The notes beneath the pieces are model-generated. The model was given only the letters and a program-made list of their open reading frames with translations, made no database searches and had not been told where the DNA came from. Shown in pieces: positions 34,306 through 47,099 of a stretch of DNA of 64,000 nt. The stretch comes from Acidobacteriota bacterium (lineage in GTDB: Bacteria > Acidobacteriota > Terriglobia > Bryobacterales > Bryobacteraceae), in assembly GCA_018268715.1 (NCBI GenBank), contig JAFDVZ010000030.1, positions 1-64,000 of the forward strand. Reading direction: 5' to 3'. Each line of letters begins with the position of its first letter. The stretch's first letter is position 1. The position numbers and the translations under genes are program-made.

Positions 34306-34309
<4 letters not shown>
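33041..34309 (-). CDS. MacB/FtsX-type ABC transporter permease (422 aa)
   Basis: A MacB periplasmic core domain (IGFLATLKMSLDQVWAHKFR, then SGLTILGIVIGITTVVTVAS) is followed by the large periplasmic loop and three C-terminal helices with the FtsX motif: [40 protein letters not shown] and GVFFGVWPAVKASRLDPVEA. No ATPase domain is fused, unlike full-length MacB. The start is ATG 34309, fixed by the ATGA overlap with the upstream permease. The two permeases are paralogues and probably form a heterodimer needing a separate ATPase. Confidence 0.9.
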
Positions 34310-35553
<1,244 letters not shown>

Positions 35554-35640
35554 GTTGGATGTTCGACCGGGCTGTTATCAGTTTAGCGTGGCGCGCCTTG
35601 AACCCGATAGTCGCGGCCATGCGGAAGGCCGGTCCTGTAG

Positions 35641-35646
35641 TACCCT
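35641..35646 (+). promoter_or_regulatory. Candidate -10 element for the SecA-like gene
   Basis: TACCCT ends eight bases before the ATG at 35655, with no Shine-Dalgarno in the gap. Confidence 0.4.
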
Positions 35647-35654
35647 TCGAGTGC

Positions 35655-37886
35655 ATGGCCGATTTCGTGAAATGGCTGCGCCGGTATCTGCCGAATACGC
35701 CGAGGGAGCCCGATGAATCGGCCGCGGAGATCGTGACGGCGATCCGCCGCCGGCGCGACGCGTTGGCCGGCCTCGCGGACTCCGACATCGAGTCGGCGGC
35801 TCGCGCCTTGCGTGGCCCCGACGCCGCGCCGGTCATCGAGTGTTTCGCGCTGGCCGTCGAGGCCATCCGGCGGCGGCTGGGCCTGGACCTCTTCGACGTC
35901 CAGATTGTAGGCGCGCTCGCCATGCACCACGGCGCCATCGCCGAAATGCAGACGGGCGAAGGCAAGACCGTCGCCGCCGTGTTGACCGTGTTCGCCAACG
36001 CCCTTTCCGGCAAAGGCGTGCAAGTATGGACCGCCAACGATTACCTGGCTCGTCGCGACGCGGCCTGGATGGGGCCGGCGTATCGGATGTTGGGGTTGAG
36101 CGTCGGCTGCGTGCAGCAAGGTTCGACTCGCGAGGAACGGCGTACGGCGTACGCATGGGACGTGACCTATGAGACGGCCAACGAAGCGGGCTTCGATTTC
36201 CTGCGCGATCAACTCGCGCTCGAACCGTCCGATTGCGTGCAGCGCGACTACGCCTTCGTCCTGATCGACGAGGCCGATTCGATCCTGATCGACGAGGCCC
36301 GCATCCCGTTGGTGATCGCCGGTGAAGGCGCCGCGCCGGCCGATCTGGCTCGCGCCATGGCGCGCCTGGCGGCGGGCTTCCGCCTGGGGCTCGACTACCT
36401 GATCGATGAGTACGGCCGGAACGTGGACCTCACCGACGCCGGGATCGCGAAGGTGGAGGCCACCATGGGCTGCGGCAGCCTGTTTGAGCCGCGCAACCTG
36501 CGCGTGTTCACCGCCGCCCAGGACGCCGTCCACGCGCAGGCGTTTCTGAAGCGCGACATTGACTACATCGTGCGCGACGGCGCCATCGGCCTCATCGACG
36601 AGTTCAAGGGGCGTGTCGCGCAGGACCGTCGTTGGCCGGCCGGGTTGCAGACGGCGCTCGAAGCCAAGGAAGGGTTGCCGCTCCGTAAGCAGGGGCGCAT
36701 CCTCGGCTCCATCACGCTGCAAAGCCTGGTGCGGATGTTTCCAAGGGTCTGCGGGATGACGGGCACCGCGGCCACTCAATTGGACGAATTCCGCGGCATG
36801 TACGGATTGGAGGTGGTCGTCATTCCGACCAACCGGCCCGTCATCCGCGACGACTATCCGGACGTGATCTTCGCCGACAAACTATCGAAGGAGCGCGTCG
36901 TGACCGAGGAGATCGTGGAGGCTCACGCCGCGGGCCGCCCGGTTCTGATCGGTACGGCGAGCGTCGAGGAGAGCGAGCGGCTGAGCATGCGTCTGGAGCG
37001 CGCCGGCGTCCCCCACCAGGTGCTCAACGCGCGCAACGACGAGGCCGAGGCGGCCATTGTCGCCCGCGCCGGGAGCGAAGGCGCGGTGACGGTGTCGACG
37101 AACATGGCGGGGCGTGGCGCCGACATTCCACTCGGTTCCGACCGCGTGCGCGAACTCGGCGGCCTGTACGTGATCGGGCTGAACAAGCATGAGGCGCGGC
37201 GCATCGACTTCCAACTGCGTGGCCGCTCCGGCCGCCAGGGCGATCCCGGATCCTCGCGGTTTTTCGTCAGCCTGGACGACGATCTGATGGCCCGTTACGG
37301 CGTCCGCCAGGCGCTGGGCTTCGACCCGGGATTGTTGCCGCCCGGCGTCCCGGCGCGCGACCCGCGCGTGAGGCGGGCCGTCGAAAGCGTGCAGCGGCTG
37401 GTGGAGGGGCAGAACCTCGAGATCCGGCGAACGTTGTGGAAGTACGACGGGCTGGTGGACCAGCATCGTCGGGAGATGCATCAGCGGCGCAAGGCGGTGC
37501 TGCACCGCGTGGCGATGGGCCTCGACGGCGAGCCCATGAGTGAACTCGAACGCCGCATCACGTTAATTAAGATCGACGACCTGTGGTCGGACTACCTGGC
37601 GGCGATCGCCGAATTGAAGGGCGGCATCCACTGGGAGTCGTGGGCCGGAAAGGATCCCCTCCACACCTTCCTTACGCGCGCCAACGAGATTTACGACGAG
37701 GTCTGCGAGCGCATCGCTGAGGAGGTGCGGGAGACCCTCGAGCAGCCCTCCGGCGCCGCCATCGAGGACGCCTTCGACCGGTCCGCGACCTGGACCTACC
37801 TGATCAACGACCAGCCATTCGGGACCCTGGCTGAGCGCTGGGCCAAGGCGGTAGGGAATCGCATCAAGGCGATGCTGGCCGGTTGA
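35655..37886 (+). CDS. SecA-like preprotein translocase ATPase, short form (743 aa)
   Basis: All SecA motor motifs are present: the Q/Walker A region IAEMQTGEGKTVAAVL (T-G-E-G-K-T at 100-105), DEAD-type Walker B FVLIDEADSILIDEARIPLV, the preprotein cross-linking region, CGMTGTAATQLDEFRGMY, RPVLIGTASVEESERLS, VTVSTNMAGRGADIPLG and LRGRSGRQGDPGSSRFFVSL. The scaffold helix (LIKIDDLWSDYLAAIAELKG) is present. At 743 residues it is well short of canonical SecA (about 850-950) and lacks the C-terminal zinc-binding SecB/lipid tail. This resembles accessory SecA proteins. I chose ATG 35655; starts further upstream would overlap the divergent promoter. It may serve a dedicated export route. Confidence 0.85.
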   Translation: MADFVKWLRRYLPNTPREPDESAAEIVTAIRRRRDALAGLADSDIESAARALRGPDAAPVIECFALAVEAIRRRLGLDLFDVQIVGALAMHHGAIAEMQTGEGKTVAAVLTVFANALSGKGVQVWTANDYLARRDAAWMGPAYRMLGLSVGCVQQGSTREERRTAYAWDVTYETANEAGFDFLRDQLALEPSDCVQRDYAFVLIDEADSILIDEARIPLVIAGEGAAPADLARAMARLAAGFRLGLDYLIDEYGRNVDLTDAGIAKVEATMGCGSLFEPRNLRVFTAAQDAVHAQAFLKRDIDYIVRDGAIGLIDEFKGRVAQDRRWPAGLQTALEAKEGLPLRKQGRILGSITLQSLVRMFPRVCGMTGTAATQLDEFRGMYGLEVVVIPTNRPVIRDDYPDVIFADKLSKERVVTEEIVEAHAAGRPVLIGTASVEESERLSMRLERAGVPHQVLNARNDEAEAAIVARAGSEGAVTVSTNMAGRGADIPLGSDRVRELGGLYVIGLNKHEARRIDFQLRGRSGRQGDPGSSRFFVSLDDDLMARYGVRQALGFDPGLLPPGVPARDPRVRRAVESVQRLVEGQNLEIRRTLWKYDGLVDQHRREMHQRRKAVLHRVAMGLDGEPMSELERRITLIKIDDLWSDYLAAIAELKGGIHWESWAGKDPLHTFLTRANEIYDEVCERIAEEVRETLEQPSGAAIEDAFDRSATWTYLINDQPFGTLAERWAKAVGNRIKAMLAG

Positions 37887-37895
37887 GCGGTCCGT

Positions 37896-38366
37896 TCAAG
37901 CGGCCCGATCGGGGCTGGCCGGCAGGCCTTGGCCGTGTGGATGTCGTGGCGATTCGGTGTTCCGTCGGGCAAAGCCGCAGCAGGGCGCCGCTTCCGTGAC
38001 GTGCGTCGGAAATCCGATGCGGCGCGCCAATAGCACCGCGCGTTCGCAAATCGCCCGCGCCGTTCCGAGACTCGGCCGCCGCAGCTTGCGCAAATGCGAG
38101 CGAACCTGTTCGGTGGCGAGCGGGTCACACACATAGTCCGCCATTTCGGGCAGCGTCCGTAATACCTCTTCCGCCACTACAAGACACAACTCCGCGTCAC
38201 TTAGGTCGAATGGTTGGCCTGACAGCGGATTGGGCTGGGTCGCGATCTCCATGACGCCGGTACTTATATCTAACCCGAGTTGCCCGTTGCCAACAAGAGT
38301 CTGATTCGCGATTCCACCGAAATTACCGGTTACTGAAGGCGAATGGAACGGAAATACTACTAACAT
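37896..38366 (-). CDS. Hypothetical protein (156 aa), uncertain
   Basis: A minus-strand frame with ATG at 38366. The middle looks like a real helical protein (LSDAELCLVVAEEVLRTLPE, LATEQVRSHLRKLRRPSLGT, ARAICERAVLLARRIGFPTH), and the first third is Gly/Asn-rich (VTGNFGGIANQTLVGNGQLG). I recognise no family. No Shine-Dalgarno or clear -10 element precedes the ATG, and an in-frame GTG or ATG upstream to 38459 would add a basic, low-complexity stretch. Base composition near 38200-38370 is AT-richer than the neighbours, possibly foreign DNA. It could also be a decayed gene. Confidence 0.4.
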   Translation of the reverse strand: MLVVFPFHSPSVTGNFGGIANQTLVGNGQLGLDISTGVMEIATQPNPLSGQPFDLSDAELCLVVAEEVLRTLPEMADYVCDPLATEQVRSHLRKLRRPSLGTARAICERAVLLARRIGFPTHVTEAAPCCGFARRNTESPRHPHGQGLPASPDRAA

Positions 38367-38710
38367 GACGGGCGCTGGTGCCGATGGGTCAGCGTCGGGA
38401 CGACGCGGTGTTGTGCGCGGTGCCCGTGTCGGCGAAATTCGACCGCTCGCATCAGCCAAATCTGTGGAAATTGCGAAAATGCTCCCCTTGTCGCCGCCGC
38501 GGCGCCATTTTCCCGCGTCAGACGACGCAGAGGGAGCCCCGATCGGTCGATGAGCCTTCTATGGCGGCGCATCTGAACCCAGCCATCTGCCCCAACGGCT
38601 CCGGCGGCGCCCGGTCGTTTGGCGGCGGCCGGCCTGCCCGTTCTTCCAGGCGCCGTTCGGCGACCGCCGTGTTAGCGTAAAAGTGAGGGAGCAGATTTCC
38701 GCAGCGCTGG
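38367..38710. other. Intergenic region with no recognised gene
   Basis: About 340 bases between the uncertain minus gene and the ABC ATPase gene. Short frames exist on both strands but none has a ribosome binding site or a recognisable sequence. No tRNA or terminator fold was evident. The promoter of the ATPase-clpC pair is expected in its last 100 bases, but I could not pick a convincing -10 element. Confidence 0.4.
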
Positions 38711-39593
38711 ATGAACGCCAACGACGACAACGTGATTGAAGCGATCGGGCTTAGGAAGACCTATCGTTCCGGGGCGGACGAACTGGTGATCTTCGACGGG
38801 CTCGATTTCGCCGTGCGCCGTGGCGAAAGGCTCGCCATTATTGGAGAATCCGGCGTCGGAAAGAGCACCTTGATGTATCTGTTGGGCGCTCTGGACAGGC
38901 CTTCCGGGGGTACGATAAAATTCAATCATCGGGACATCTCCGGCCTCTCCGACGCCGAACTGGCCGATTTGCGGAATCGAGAGATCGGATTTGTCTGGCA
39001 GAACCATTCTTTGCTGCCGGAGTTCACGGCGGTTGAGAATGTCATGATGCCGTTGCTGATTCGGGGGGCCACGCATGACGATGCACTCGCAGTCTCCATG
39101 GCGGGATTGGACGAGGTCGGACTGCGTCAGCGCGCGTCCCATCGCGCCGGCGAACTGTCGGGCGGCGAGCAACAGCGCGTGGCGCTGGCCCGCGCCCTGG
39201 CCGGAAAACCCAAGCTGCTGTTGGCCGACGAGCCGACCGGAAGCCTCGACTACCGGACCGGCGGCATGATCATGACGCTGCTCGAGGACCTGCACCGCAC
39301 CCACGACCTCACCTCGATCTACGTCACCCACAACCTGGCTTTCGCCGGGCGCAGCGATCGCATACTCAGGCTGGACAAAGGGAAACTTGAAATGTCCGGC
39401 GACTTGTTCCACGCCGAAACATCCAATCAACAAGACACGCCGTATCAAACGGCGGCAATGGGCAGTGACTCGCGGGAGCCGGCAACGTCGCCGGACGATC
39501 CCGGGGCCGGAAGGTCATTAGGCGAGACCCGGACGAAGCGGAGCCGCACGGCTCAATGGATGGCCGGGTTGATGCATCGAGAGGGCAAGCATT

Positions 39594-39601
<8 letters not shown>
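38711..39601 (+). CDS. LolD/MacB-type ABC transporter ATP-binding protein (296 aa)
   Basis: Walker A is IIGESGVGKSTLMYLLGALD (residues 43-62), the signature LSGGEQQRVALARALAG, Walker B LLLADEPTGSLDYRTG and the switch His in YVTHNLAFAGRSDRI. The LolD-type Q-loop region is GFVWQNHSLLPEFTAVENVM. After the normal end of such ATPases (about residue 230) there is a further hydrophilic tail of about 65 residues (SNQQDTPYQTAAMGSDSREP) that is not typical. The last eight bases overlap the clpC start. It could power the ATPase-less MacB-like permeases encoded at 33041-35553; this is inferred from family and proximity. Confidence 0.85.
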
Positions 39602-42083
<2,482 letters not shown>

Positions 42084-42101
42084 GTGGAAGGGTGGTTTTG
42101 G

Positions 42102-42134
42102 GAGAGGGCCAGGGCGGATCGCTCTGGCCCTCTC
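42102..42134 (+). terminator. Terminator-like stem-loop after clpC
   Basis: GAGAGGGCCAG (42102-42112) pairs perfectly with CTGGCCCTCTC (42124-42134) around an 11-base loop. Only a short T run (42139-42141) follows, so it is a weak match to an intrinsic terminator, but it sits 19 bases after the clpC stop. Confidence 0.6.
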
Positions 42135-42170
42135 TGCGTTTGGGGAGCCTGCCGGGCTAGAGTGAAAAGT

Positions 42171-42610
42171 ATGGCGGCGTCGCCGGATCACTTTGTCTCA
42201 CGGCCTGCTACAGAAGTTGTTGTTGCTTCACTTCGCCCGGTTCGAGAGAGCCTTGGGATTTCAGGCGATCCCGGTGTGCCGTACGCGCATCTCCTCGGCG
42301 CGGTTCCGCTTCCCGGATGTGATCGCTGGTGGCGGAGCCGGTCCGACGTTCCGCCCGGTTCTACGATGAGGCGCCGCTGGCGGTGATCGAGATTCTCTCG
42401 CCCGGCGACCGCATGAAATCGACGCTCGAGCGGTTCGCCGAGCATCAGGCCATCGGGGTTGGCTCGACCGTGCAGATGGATCCCGAAGCGCTGGTCACGC
42501 ATGTATTCGAACAGAGCAACCTGATCCGCCGGGAGTTGGAGTCGCTGCCGGTCCTCGGGCAACCGGTTCCCTTCGTCACGCGGGAGTTGTACGAGCAGTT
42601 GCGAGGGTAG
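42171..42610 (+). pseudogene. Broken Uma2 (DUF820) family gene
   Basis: Pieces of an Uma2-type PD-(D/E)XK-like nuclease are spread over different frames. One frame (42187-42369) reads SHGLLQKLLLLHFARFERAL and RISSARFRFPDVIAGG, then meets a TGA. Another frame (42329-42610) carries on with APLAVIEILSPGDRMKSTLE and RFAEHQAIGVG, to a stop at 42608-42610. A third frame holds a possible ATG at 42171. At least one frameshift lies within 42329-42366, and the N-terminal 30 or so residues seem missing. Uma2 genes are abundant in Acidobacteria and Cyanobacteria and often decay. Confidence 0.7.
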
Positions 42611-42613
42611 ATC

Positions 42614-44935
42614 CTATTCCCGCCACGGCTCGCCTGCGCGGTATCGCGCGATGCGGGCTTCGATGACGGCCCGGCGCGCGGGATCCGCGGCGATGGCCCG
42701 GCGCGCTGTCGCGGCCGCATCCTCGAAACGGCCGTTGGCGGCGTAGGCCGCGCCGAGCGTATCCAGCATGTCCGCATCGCCCTGGCCGGCGAGCATCACC
42801 GCGCGTACAGCGTACGCCTGCGCTTCGGCGCCGTTGTGGAGCGCCCGGTCTGTCGCCAGAACCCAAGCCGCGTTACGCAGCGCCGTCGCGTTGTTCGGTT
42901 GCAGATGGGCCGCCTCGCGCCAATGCACGAGAGCCTCGGCGCGAGTCAGCGCGATCCCCGCCAGCTTCTCATGCGCCTCGGCGTATTCGGGCTGTTGGCG
43001 CAACGCGTCCGCCAGATGCTCGCGAGCCTTCACACGATCCCCCGCGCGCAACGCCGCAAGCGCGAGATAGTAGCGCTCCTGCGCAGTGGGCGTCGGCGAC
43101 GTCGCGACCGGTTCGGCGTCGCGTCCCGTCTCCAGCCGGTGAATCGCCAGCGCTAAGGAATGCGGCCGCAGTTCCGCATCCTTGGCGATCTCGAAATGTT
43201 GGACCGCCTCCCTGCGCCGCCCCGCCAACATCAACACCATGCCCAGCCGCCGCTCCGCATCCGCATCCTCGGGCGCGATCTTCAGCAGCGCCGTCCAGGC
43301 CGCGGCCGACTCGCCGTAACGCCGCTGTTTTTCGAGATACAACGCGCGATCGTACAGCCGATAGTAATCGATGGCCGGTCCGCCGATCGACCGCAGCCGG
43401 TCCGGCTCGATGTTCACGAACTCCGGCAGATTCACCGCCCGGTTGGCGGGCGTCGAATTCTCGATCAGGATCGGCGGCGTGTCGACTCCCTCCCCGTCGA
43501 TATGTGTGAGATACATCTGTGTGTAGTACGAGCGCGCCTTCGACGAAAACACCATCCAGCGTCCATTGGGCGAGAAACTGTGCCAGGAGTTCATGCGCGG
43601 CGTATTGCAGCGCATTCGCCGGGCCACGCCGCCTTCGGCTGGCGCGATATACAACTCGCTGTCGGGCCGGATCAACTGTCCGTTGCGCGACCGCACGTAC
43701 ACCAGCCACTTGCCGTCCGGCGAGATCTTCGGGAACGTGTTGCTATACCCGTTGGCCGACGCTCCGGCGATGGGACGCGCCACGCCGCCGCGCCCTTGGT
43801 TGAACGGAATGCGGTATAGGTCGTATTGAATCTGCAGCTCGTTCGGATCGTTGGCGAAGCGCGCCGGCGGGCGGCCGGGCGGGTTGGGATCCTGGGCGCG
43901 TGCGCGCGCGAAGACCAGCGATTCCCCATCGGGGCTCCACATCGCGCCGAAGTTAACCCAGGCGGGATCGTCGGCGCCCGCGAGCGGAGTCAGCACTCCG
44001 GTGGCCTTGCTATACCATGCCAGCCGCCCCCGCGTCGGGAAGAACACTTGCAGGAATCGGTAGTCAGTGAAGTTAGAAACGTAGTAGTTACTCGCCGCCG
44101 CCCCCGGCTGGTCGATCGTCGTAACGACATAATCGCCCTTCGGCGAAACCTGTGACATGAACCCCACGCGGATCTGGCTTTCGAGCCTCCCTTCGGCGGT
44201 GGACCACTGCAACACGTCGTTCGCCCCCACCACGGTCTCCGGCTTGAGATTCGCCAGGAAGTAGCGGCCCCGATTCCCCCGCAGTCCATCCAGGTCCATG
44301 CCCAACGTCGTCCCATCGCGGGAGAAGGAGTGGCAGTTGGCGCACACCGGCACGCCCCCCATCACCACGCGGCTTTCGTCCTTGCTGATATCGCGGACGC
44401 GCCAGTCCACCAGGCGGATCGCGTACGGCGCAAGCGGCTTGATCACGCCCTTCTGCGTCTCGGTGGGCATCAACGGCACGTCGCGATAGAAGATGGGAGC
44501 CCCCACCGGGTCGCGCGAGGTCTCGATCCGAACCGAGGCCCTGGACGCGACGCGGCCGGCGGCGAAGCCCGTCACCGTAACGCGCGCCGGACCCTCCATC
44601 GAACGCCGTTTGATCGTCTCCCACAGCGCCGCGGAAGGCCTCCAGGAGCGTTGTGCGGGATCGGCTTCAGGCAGCCGGTTAGTCGTCGAAATGCAGTCGC
44701 GATCGATCGCGCCAAGGCGCGCAGGCGGCCCCGCCGTTGAAACCGAGATGGGAGCGCCCGAAGCAAACGCGACCTCGATGCGCCAACTCGCGGCCGCCGA
44801 AGCGTCGCGCCACAGAAAGGTGGCGGGAGCTATGTCGGGAGGAAACACCGACCCCTCGGCCGGATAATCGATCGTCAAGCCCTGGCCGGCGATTCCCAGC
44901 GCCGCGGACGACAGCAAAACGATGATTCGAACCAC
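42614..44935 (-). CDS. Exported haem-PD40-TPR protein (773 aa)
   Basis: The GTG at 44935 leads directly into a signal peptide (VRIIVLLSSAALGIAGQG); a longer frame to 45067 would bury it. A haem c motif CANCHSF has Cys at 198 and 201 and His at 202. Residues about 300-560 contain WD40-like/TolB-type PD40 strands: WVNFGAMWSPDGESLVFARA, NTFPKISPDGKWLVYVRSRN and SWHSFSPNGRWMVFSSKARS. The C-terminus carries TPR units (RRYGESAAAWTALLKIAPED, AEAHEKLAGIALTRAEALVH). The function is unknown; a periplasmic redox or sensing scaffold is a guess. On the minus strand TACAAT ends seven bases before the GTG with no Shine-Dalgarno. Confidence 0.82.
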   Translation of the reverse strand: MVRIIVLLSSAALGIAGQGLTIDYPAEGSVFPPDIAPATFLWRDASAAASWRIEVAFASGAPISVSTAGPPARLGAIDRDCISTTNRLPEADPAQRSWRPSAALWETIKRRSMEGPARVTVTGFAAGRVASRASVRIETSRDPVGAPIFYRDVPLMPTETQKGVIKPLAPYAIRLVDWRVRDISKDESRVVMGGVPVCANCHSFSRDGTTLGMDLDGLRGNRGRYFLANLKPETVVGANDVLQWSTAEGRLESQIRVGFMSQVSPKGDYVVTTIDQPGAAASNYYVSNFTDYRFLQVFFPTRGRLAWYSKATGVLTPLAGADDPAWVNFGAMWSPDGESLVFARARAQDPNPPGRPPARFANDPNELQIQYDLYRIPFNQGRGGVARPIAGASANGYSNTFPKISPDGKWLVYVRSRNGQLIRPDSELYIAPAEGGVARRMRCNTPRMNSWHSFSPNGRWMVFSSKARSYYTQMYLTHIDGEGVDTPPILIENSTPANRAVNLPEFVNIEPDRLRSIGGPAIDYYRLYDRALYLEKQRRYGESAAAWTALLKIAPEDADAERRLGMVLMLAGRRREAVQHFEIAKDAELRPHSLALAIHRLETGRDAEPVATSPTPTAQERYYLALAALRAGDRVKAREHLADALRQQPEYAEAHEKLAGIALTRAEALVHWREAAHLQPNNATALRNAAWVLATDRALHNGAEAQAYAVRAVMLAGQGDADMLDTLGAAYAANGRFEDAAATARRAIAADPARRAVIEARIARYRAGEPWRE

Positions 44936-44942
44936 TGTCTCG

Positions 44943-44948
44943 ATTGTA
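44943..44948 (-). promoter_or_regulatory. Candidate -10 element for the haem-PD40-TPR gene
   Basis: The minus strand reads TACAAT, ending seven bases before the GTG start at 44935. It supports that GTG as the true start of a leaderless transcript. Confidence 0.5.
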
Positions 44949-45066
44949 TCGATCGGCCACGCGCCGTGGCGCGATATCGACCCACGATCCGTCTCGTCGT
45001 CGCCGCGCCGACTCGATACCGCGCGCCGCGGCCGTTTGGCCCGGCGGTTGCACGACTTATCTCGCA

Positions 45067-45630
45067 ATGATGACAGTTATCCTACGAGTTAGCGCATTTG
45101 TAACCCTCGCCGTGGCCGCTTCGGCGCAAGTGGCGCCCACCCGAGGCAATTTCTCCCTGGAGGCCGCGGCGTTGTTTCCAGCCGGCGGTTACAAGGCGGA
45201 CGAATACTCCTCGGGCCCCGCGTTACGAGCCGGTTACGAACTCCGCCTTCACCGTTATGTATCGGCCGAGGCCGGCTGGACCGGCGCGTGGATGCCCGGC
45301 GTGTCCTGCGACCGTGTTGGCTGCGCCCACCCGACCTACCGCAACGACCTCATCGATTACGGCATCCGTGGCATCTATCCCGCCGGGCGCATGGAGATCT
45401 CCATTGGCGTGGGCGGCGGACACATCCGCTTCGATAAGTCCTCCGGCGACAACTACTACGACAGCGCCCTGCTGCAATACTCCGCCAGGGCTACCTTCGC
45501 GATCAACAAGAGCGGGTCGCTGCGCGTCGGCGGCACAATCCGCGCCTGGCGAGACCTCGGCCGCCCGATTCAGGAATGGGTGTCGATGTCAGCCGGAGTC
45601 AGCTACGGTCTGGGCCGCCTGAAGCGGTGA
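45067..45630 (+). CDS. Predicted outer-membrane beta-barrel protein (187 aa)
   Basis: A signal peptide (MTVILRVSAFVTLAVAASAQ) is followed by alternating strands rich in aromatic and Gly residues: GNFSLEAAALFPAGGYKADE, ALRAGYELRLHRYVSAEAGW, GRMEISIGVGGGHIRFDKSS and SMSAGVSYGLGRLKR at the end, as in small porin-like or OmpA-like barrels. Two Cys (SCDRVGC) sit in one predicted loop and may form a disulfide. ATG codons occur at 45067 and 45070; either could be used. It diverges from the haem-PD40-TPR gene, and no specific family can be named. Confidence 0.65.
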   Translation: MMTVILRVSAFVTLAVAASAQVAPTRGNFSLEAAALFPAGGYKADEYSSGPALRAGYELRLHRYVSAEAGWTGAWMPGVSCDRVGCAHPTYRNDLIDYGIRGIYPAGRMEISIGVGGGHIRFDKSSGDNYYDSALLQYSARATFAINKSGSLRVGGTIRAWRDLGRPIQEWVSMSAGVSYGLGRLKR

Positions 45631-45673
45631 CTCGATGTCCGAAAACGAGTAGCGCGCGGCCCCCGATCCGCCC

Positions 45674-45679
45674 TATCCT
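45674..45679 (+). promoter_or_regulatory. Candidate -10 element for the Ada-AlkA gene
   Basis: TATCCT ends five bases before the ATG at 45685, and no Shine-Dalgarno is visible. Confidence 0.4.
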
Positions 45680-45684
45680 GGGCC

Positions 45685-47088
45685 ATGGTCCTCGATCACG
45701 CAGCCTGTTGCGCCGCCATCCAGGCGCGCGACGCGCGTTTTGACGGAGTCTTCTTCACGGCCGTGAAATCCACCGGCGTCTACTGCCGCCCGGTGTGCCC
45801 GGCCAGGACTCCGAAGCCCGTCAACTGCGTGTTCTACGAAACCGCCGCCGCCGCCGAAGCCGCCGGATTCCGCCCCTGCCTCCGCTGCCGGCCGGAGCGT
45901 TCTCCCGCGGCCCATGATGGCGACGGCTCGCTCGCCCGTCGTTTCCTTTCCGACGTCCAGCGTGACGGCCTGTTCGGCGCGAGCGTCGAGCAAGCCGCCA
46001 ACCGCCTCGGCGTATCGTCCCGCCACCTGCGCCGCGCCGTCGAGCGGGAGTGCGGCGTCACGCCCGTCGGCATGATCCGCACCACGCGCCTGCTGTTTGC
46101 CCGACGCCTGCTCACCGAAACGCGCCTGCCCATCTCGGCCATCGCTTTCGGTTCGGGCTTCGGCAGCCTGGCGCGTTTCAATCACTGCTTCCGAGCCCAC
46201 TACGGCGTCGCGCCCAGCGCCTTCCGCGTCCGCGCCAGCCGCCCCCCCGCCGCGTCCCTCCGCCTGACGCTCGCCTGGCGCGAGCCATTCGCCTGGGACG
46301 CCCTGGTCCGCTACTGGTCCACGCGCGCGATCCCCGGCGTCGAGCGAGTCGAGGGCGCGCGCTACTCCCGCACCGTGCGCTACCACGGGTGCCGAGGCTG
46401 GATCTCGGCGTCGCCCGCGAAAGGCGCCGTCGAACTCACCGTATCGGACTCGCTCGCCGCGTGTCTGTTGCCGGTGGCCGGCCAGGTCCGCGCGATGTTC
46501 GACCTCGACGCGAATCCGCACCCGATCGCGGCGGCCCTCGGCGCCGACCCGCTACTTGCGCCGCTCGTTCGCCGAACGCCCGGCCTGCGAGTCCCCGGCG
46601 CCTTCGACGGCTTCGAACTCGCCCTGCGCGCGATCCTCGGCCAGCAGGTCACCGTAGCCGCCGCCACGACGCTCGCCGGACGCCTCATCGCGCGATTCGC
46701 TGAGCCCGCCGAAGGCGCGCCCCACGGCCTCACGCACTATCCCGTCGAACCCGCCGCGCTCGCCGAAGCCGATCCCGCCGAAATCGCCCGCATCGGCATC
46801 CCCGGCGCTCGCGCCGCCACCATCCACGCAGTGGCCGAACGGGCCGCCAGCGGCGCGCTCGACTTCCACCATCCCACCGCCCGGACGCTCAGCGACCTGC
46901 GCGCCATCCGCGGCATTGGACAATGGACCTGCGACTATCTCGCCATGCGCCTGCTGCGTTGGCCCGACGCTTTCCCGGAAGGCGACCTCGGCCTCCGCAA
47001 GGCCATCGCTCCGGCGACGCCCCGCGAAGCATCCGAACGCTGGCGGCCCTGGCGCGCCTACGCCGCTCTCTATCTCTGGACCGCCTGA
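45685..47088 (+). CDS. Fused Ada regulator / AlkA DNA-3-methyladenine glycosylase (467 aa)
   Basis: The N-terminal Ada zinc domain has the four Cys at 34, 38, 65 and 68 (GVYCRPVCPARTP; FRPCLRCRPE), matching E. coli Ada C38, C42, C69 and C72; C34 would accept methyl groups from phosphotriesters. An AraC-type helix-turn-helix follows (VEQAANRLGVSSRHLRRAVE, PISAIAFGSGFGSLARFNHC). The second half is AlkA: an N domain (LRLTLAWREPFAWDALVRYW) and the HhH-GPD fold (LSDLRAIRGIGQWTCDYLAM, FPEGDLGLRKA with the catalytic Asp). It both senses alkylation and removes 3-methyladenine. It precedes ogt by 11 bases, forming an alkylation repair operon. The fusion is known from other bacteria. Confidence 0.92.
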   Translation: MVLDHAACCAAIQARDARFDGVFFTAVKSTGVYCRPVCPARTPKPVNCVFYETAAAAEAAGFRPCLRCRPERSPAAHDGDGSLARRFLSDVQRDGLFGASVEQAANRLGVSSRHLRRAVERECGVTPVGMIRTTRLLFARRLLTETRLPISAIAFGSGFGSLARFNHCFRAHYGVAPSAFRVRASRPPAASLRLTLAWREPFAWDALVRYWSTRAIPGVERVEGARYSRTVRYHGCRGWISASPAKGAVELTVSDSLAACLLPVAGQVRAMFDLDANPHPIAAALGADPLLAPLVRRTPGLRVPGAFDGFELALRAILGQQVTVAAATTLAGRLIARFAEPAEGAPHGLTHYPVEPAALAEADPAEIARIGIPGARAATIHAVAERAASGALDFHHPTARTLSDLRAIRGIGQWTCDYLAMRLLRWPDAFPEGDLGLRKAIAPATPREASERWRPWRAYAALYLWTA

Positions 47089-47099
47089 AGACCTCTCGA

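Noticed and set aside
38367..38710. tRNA or structured RNA in the gap
   Set aside because: No cloverleaf, no CCA end and no TPsiC-like GTTCGAATC element could be found by eye.
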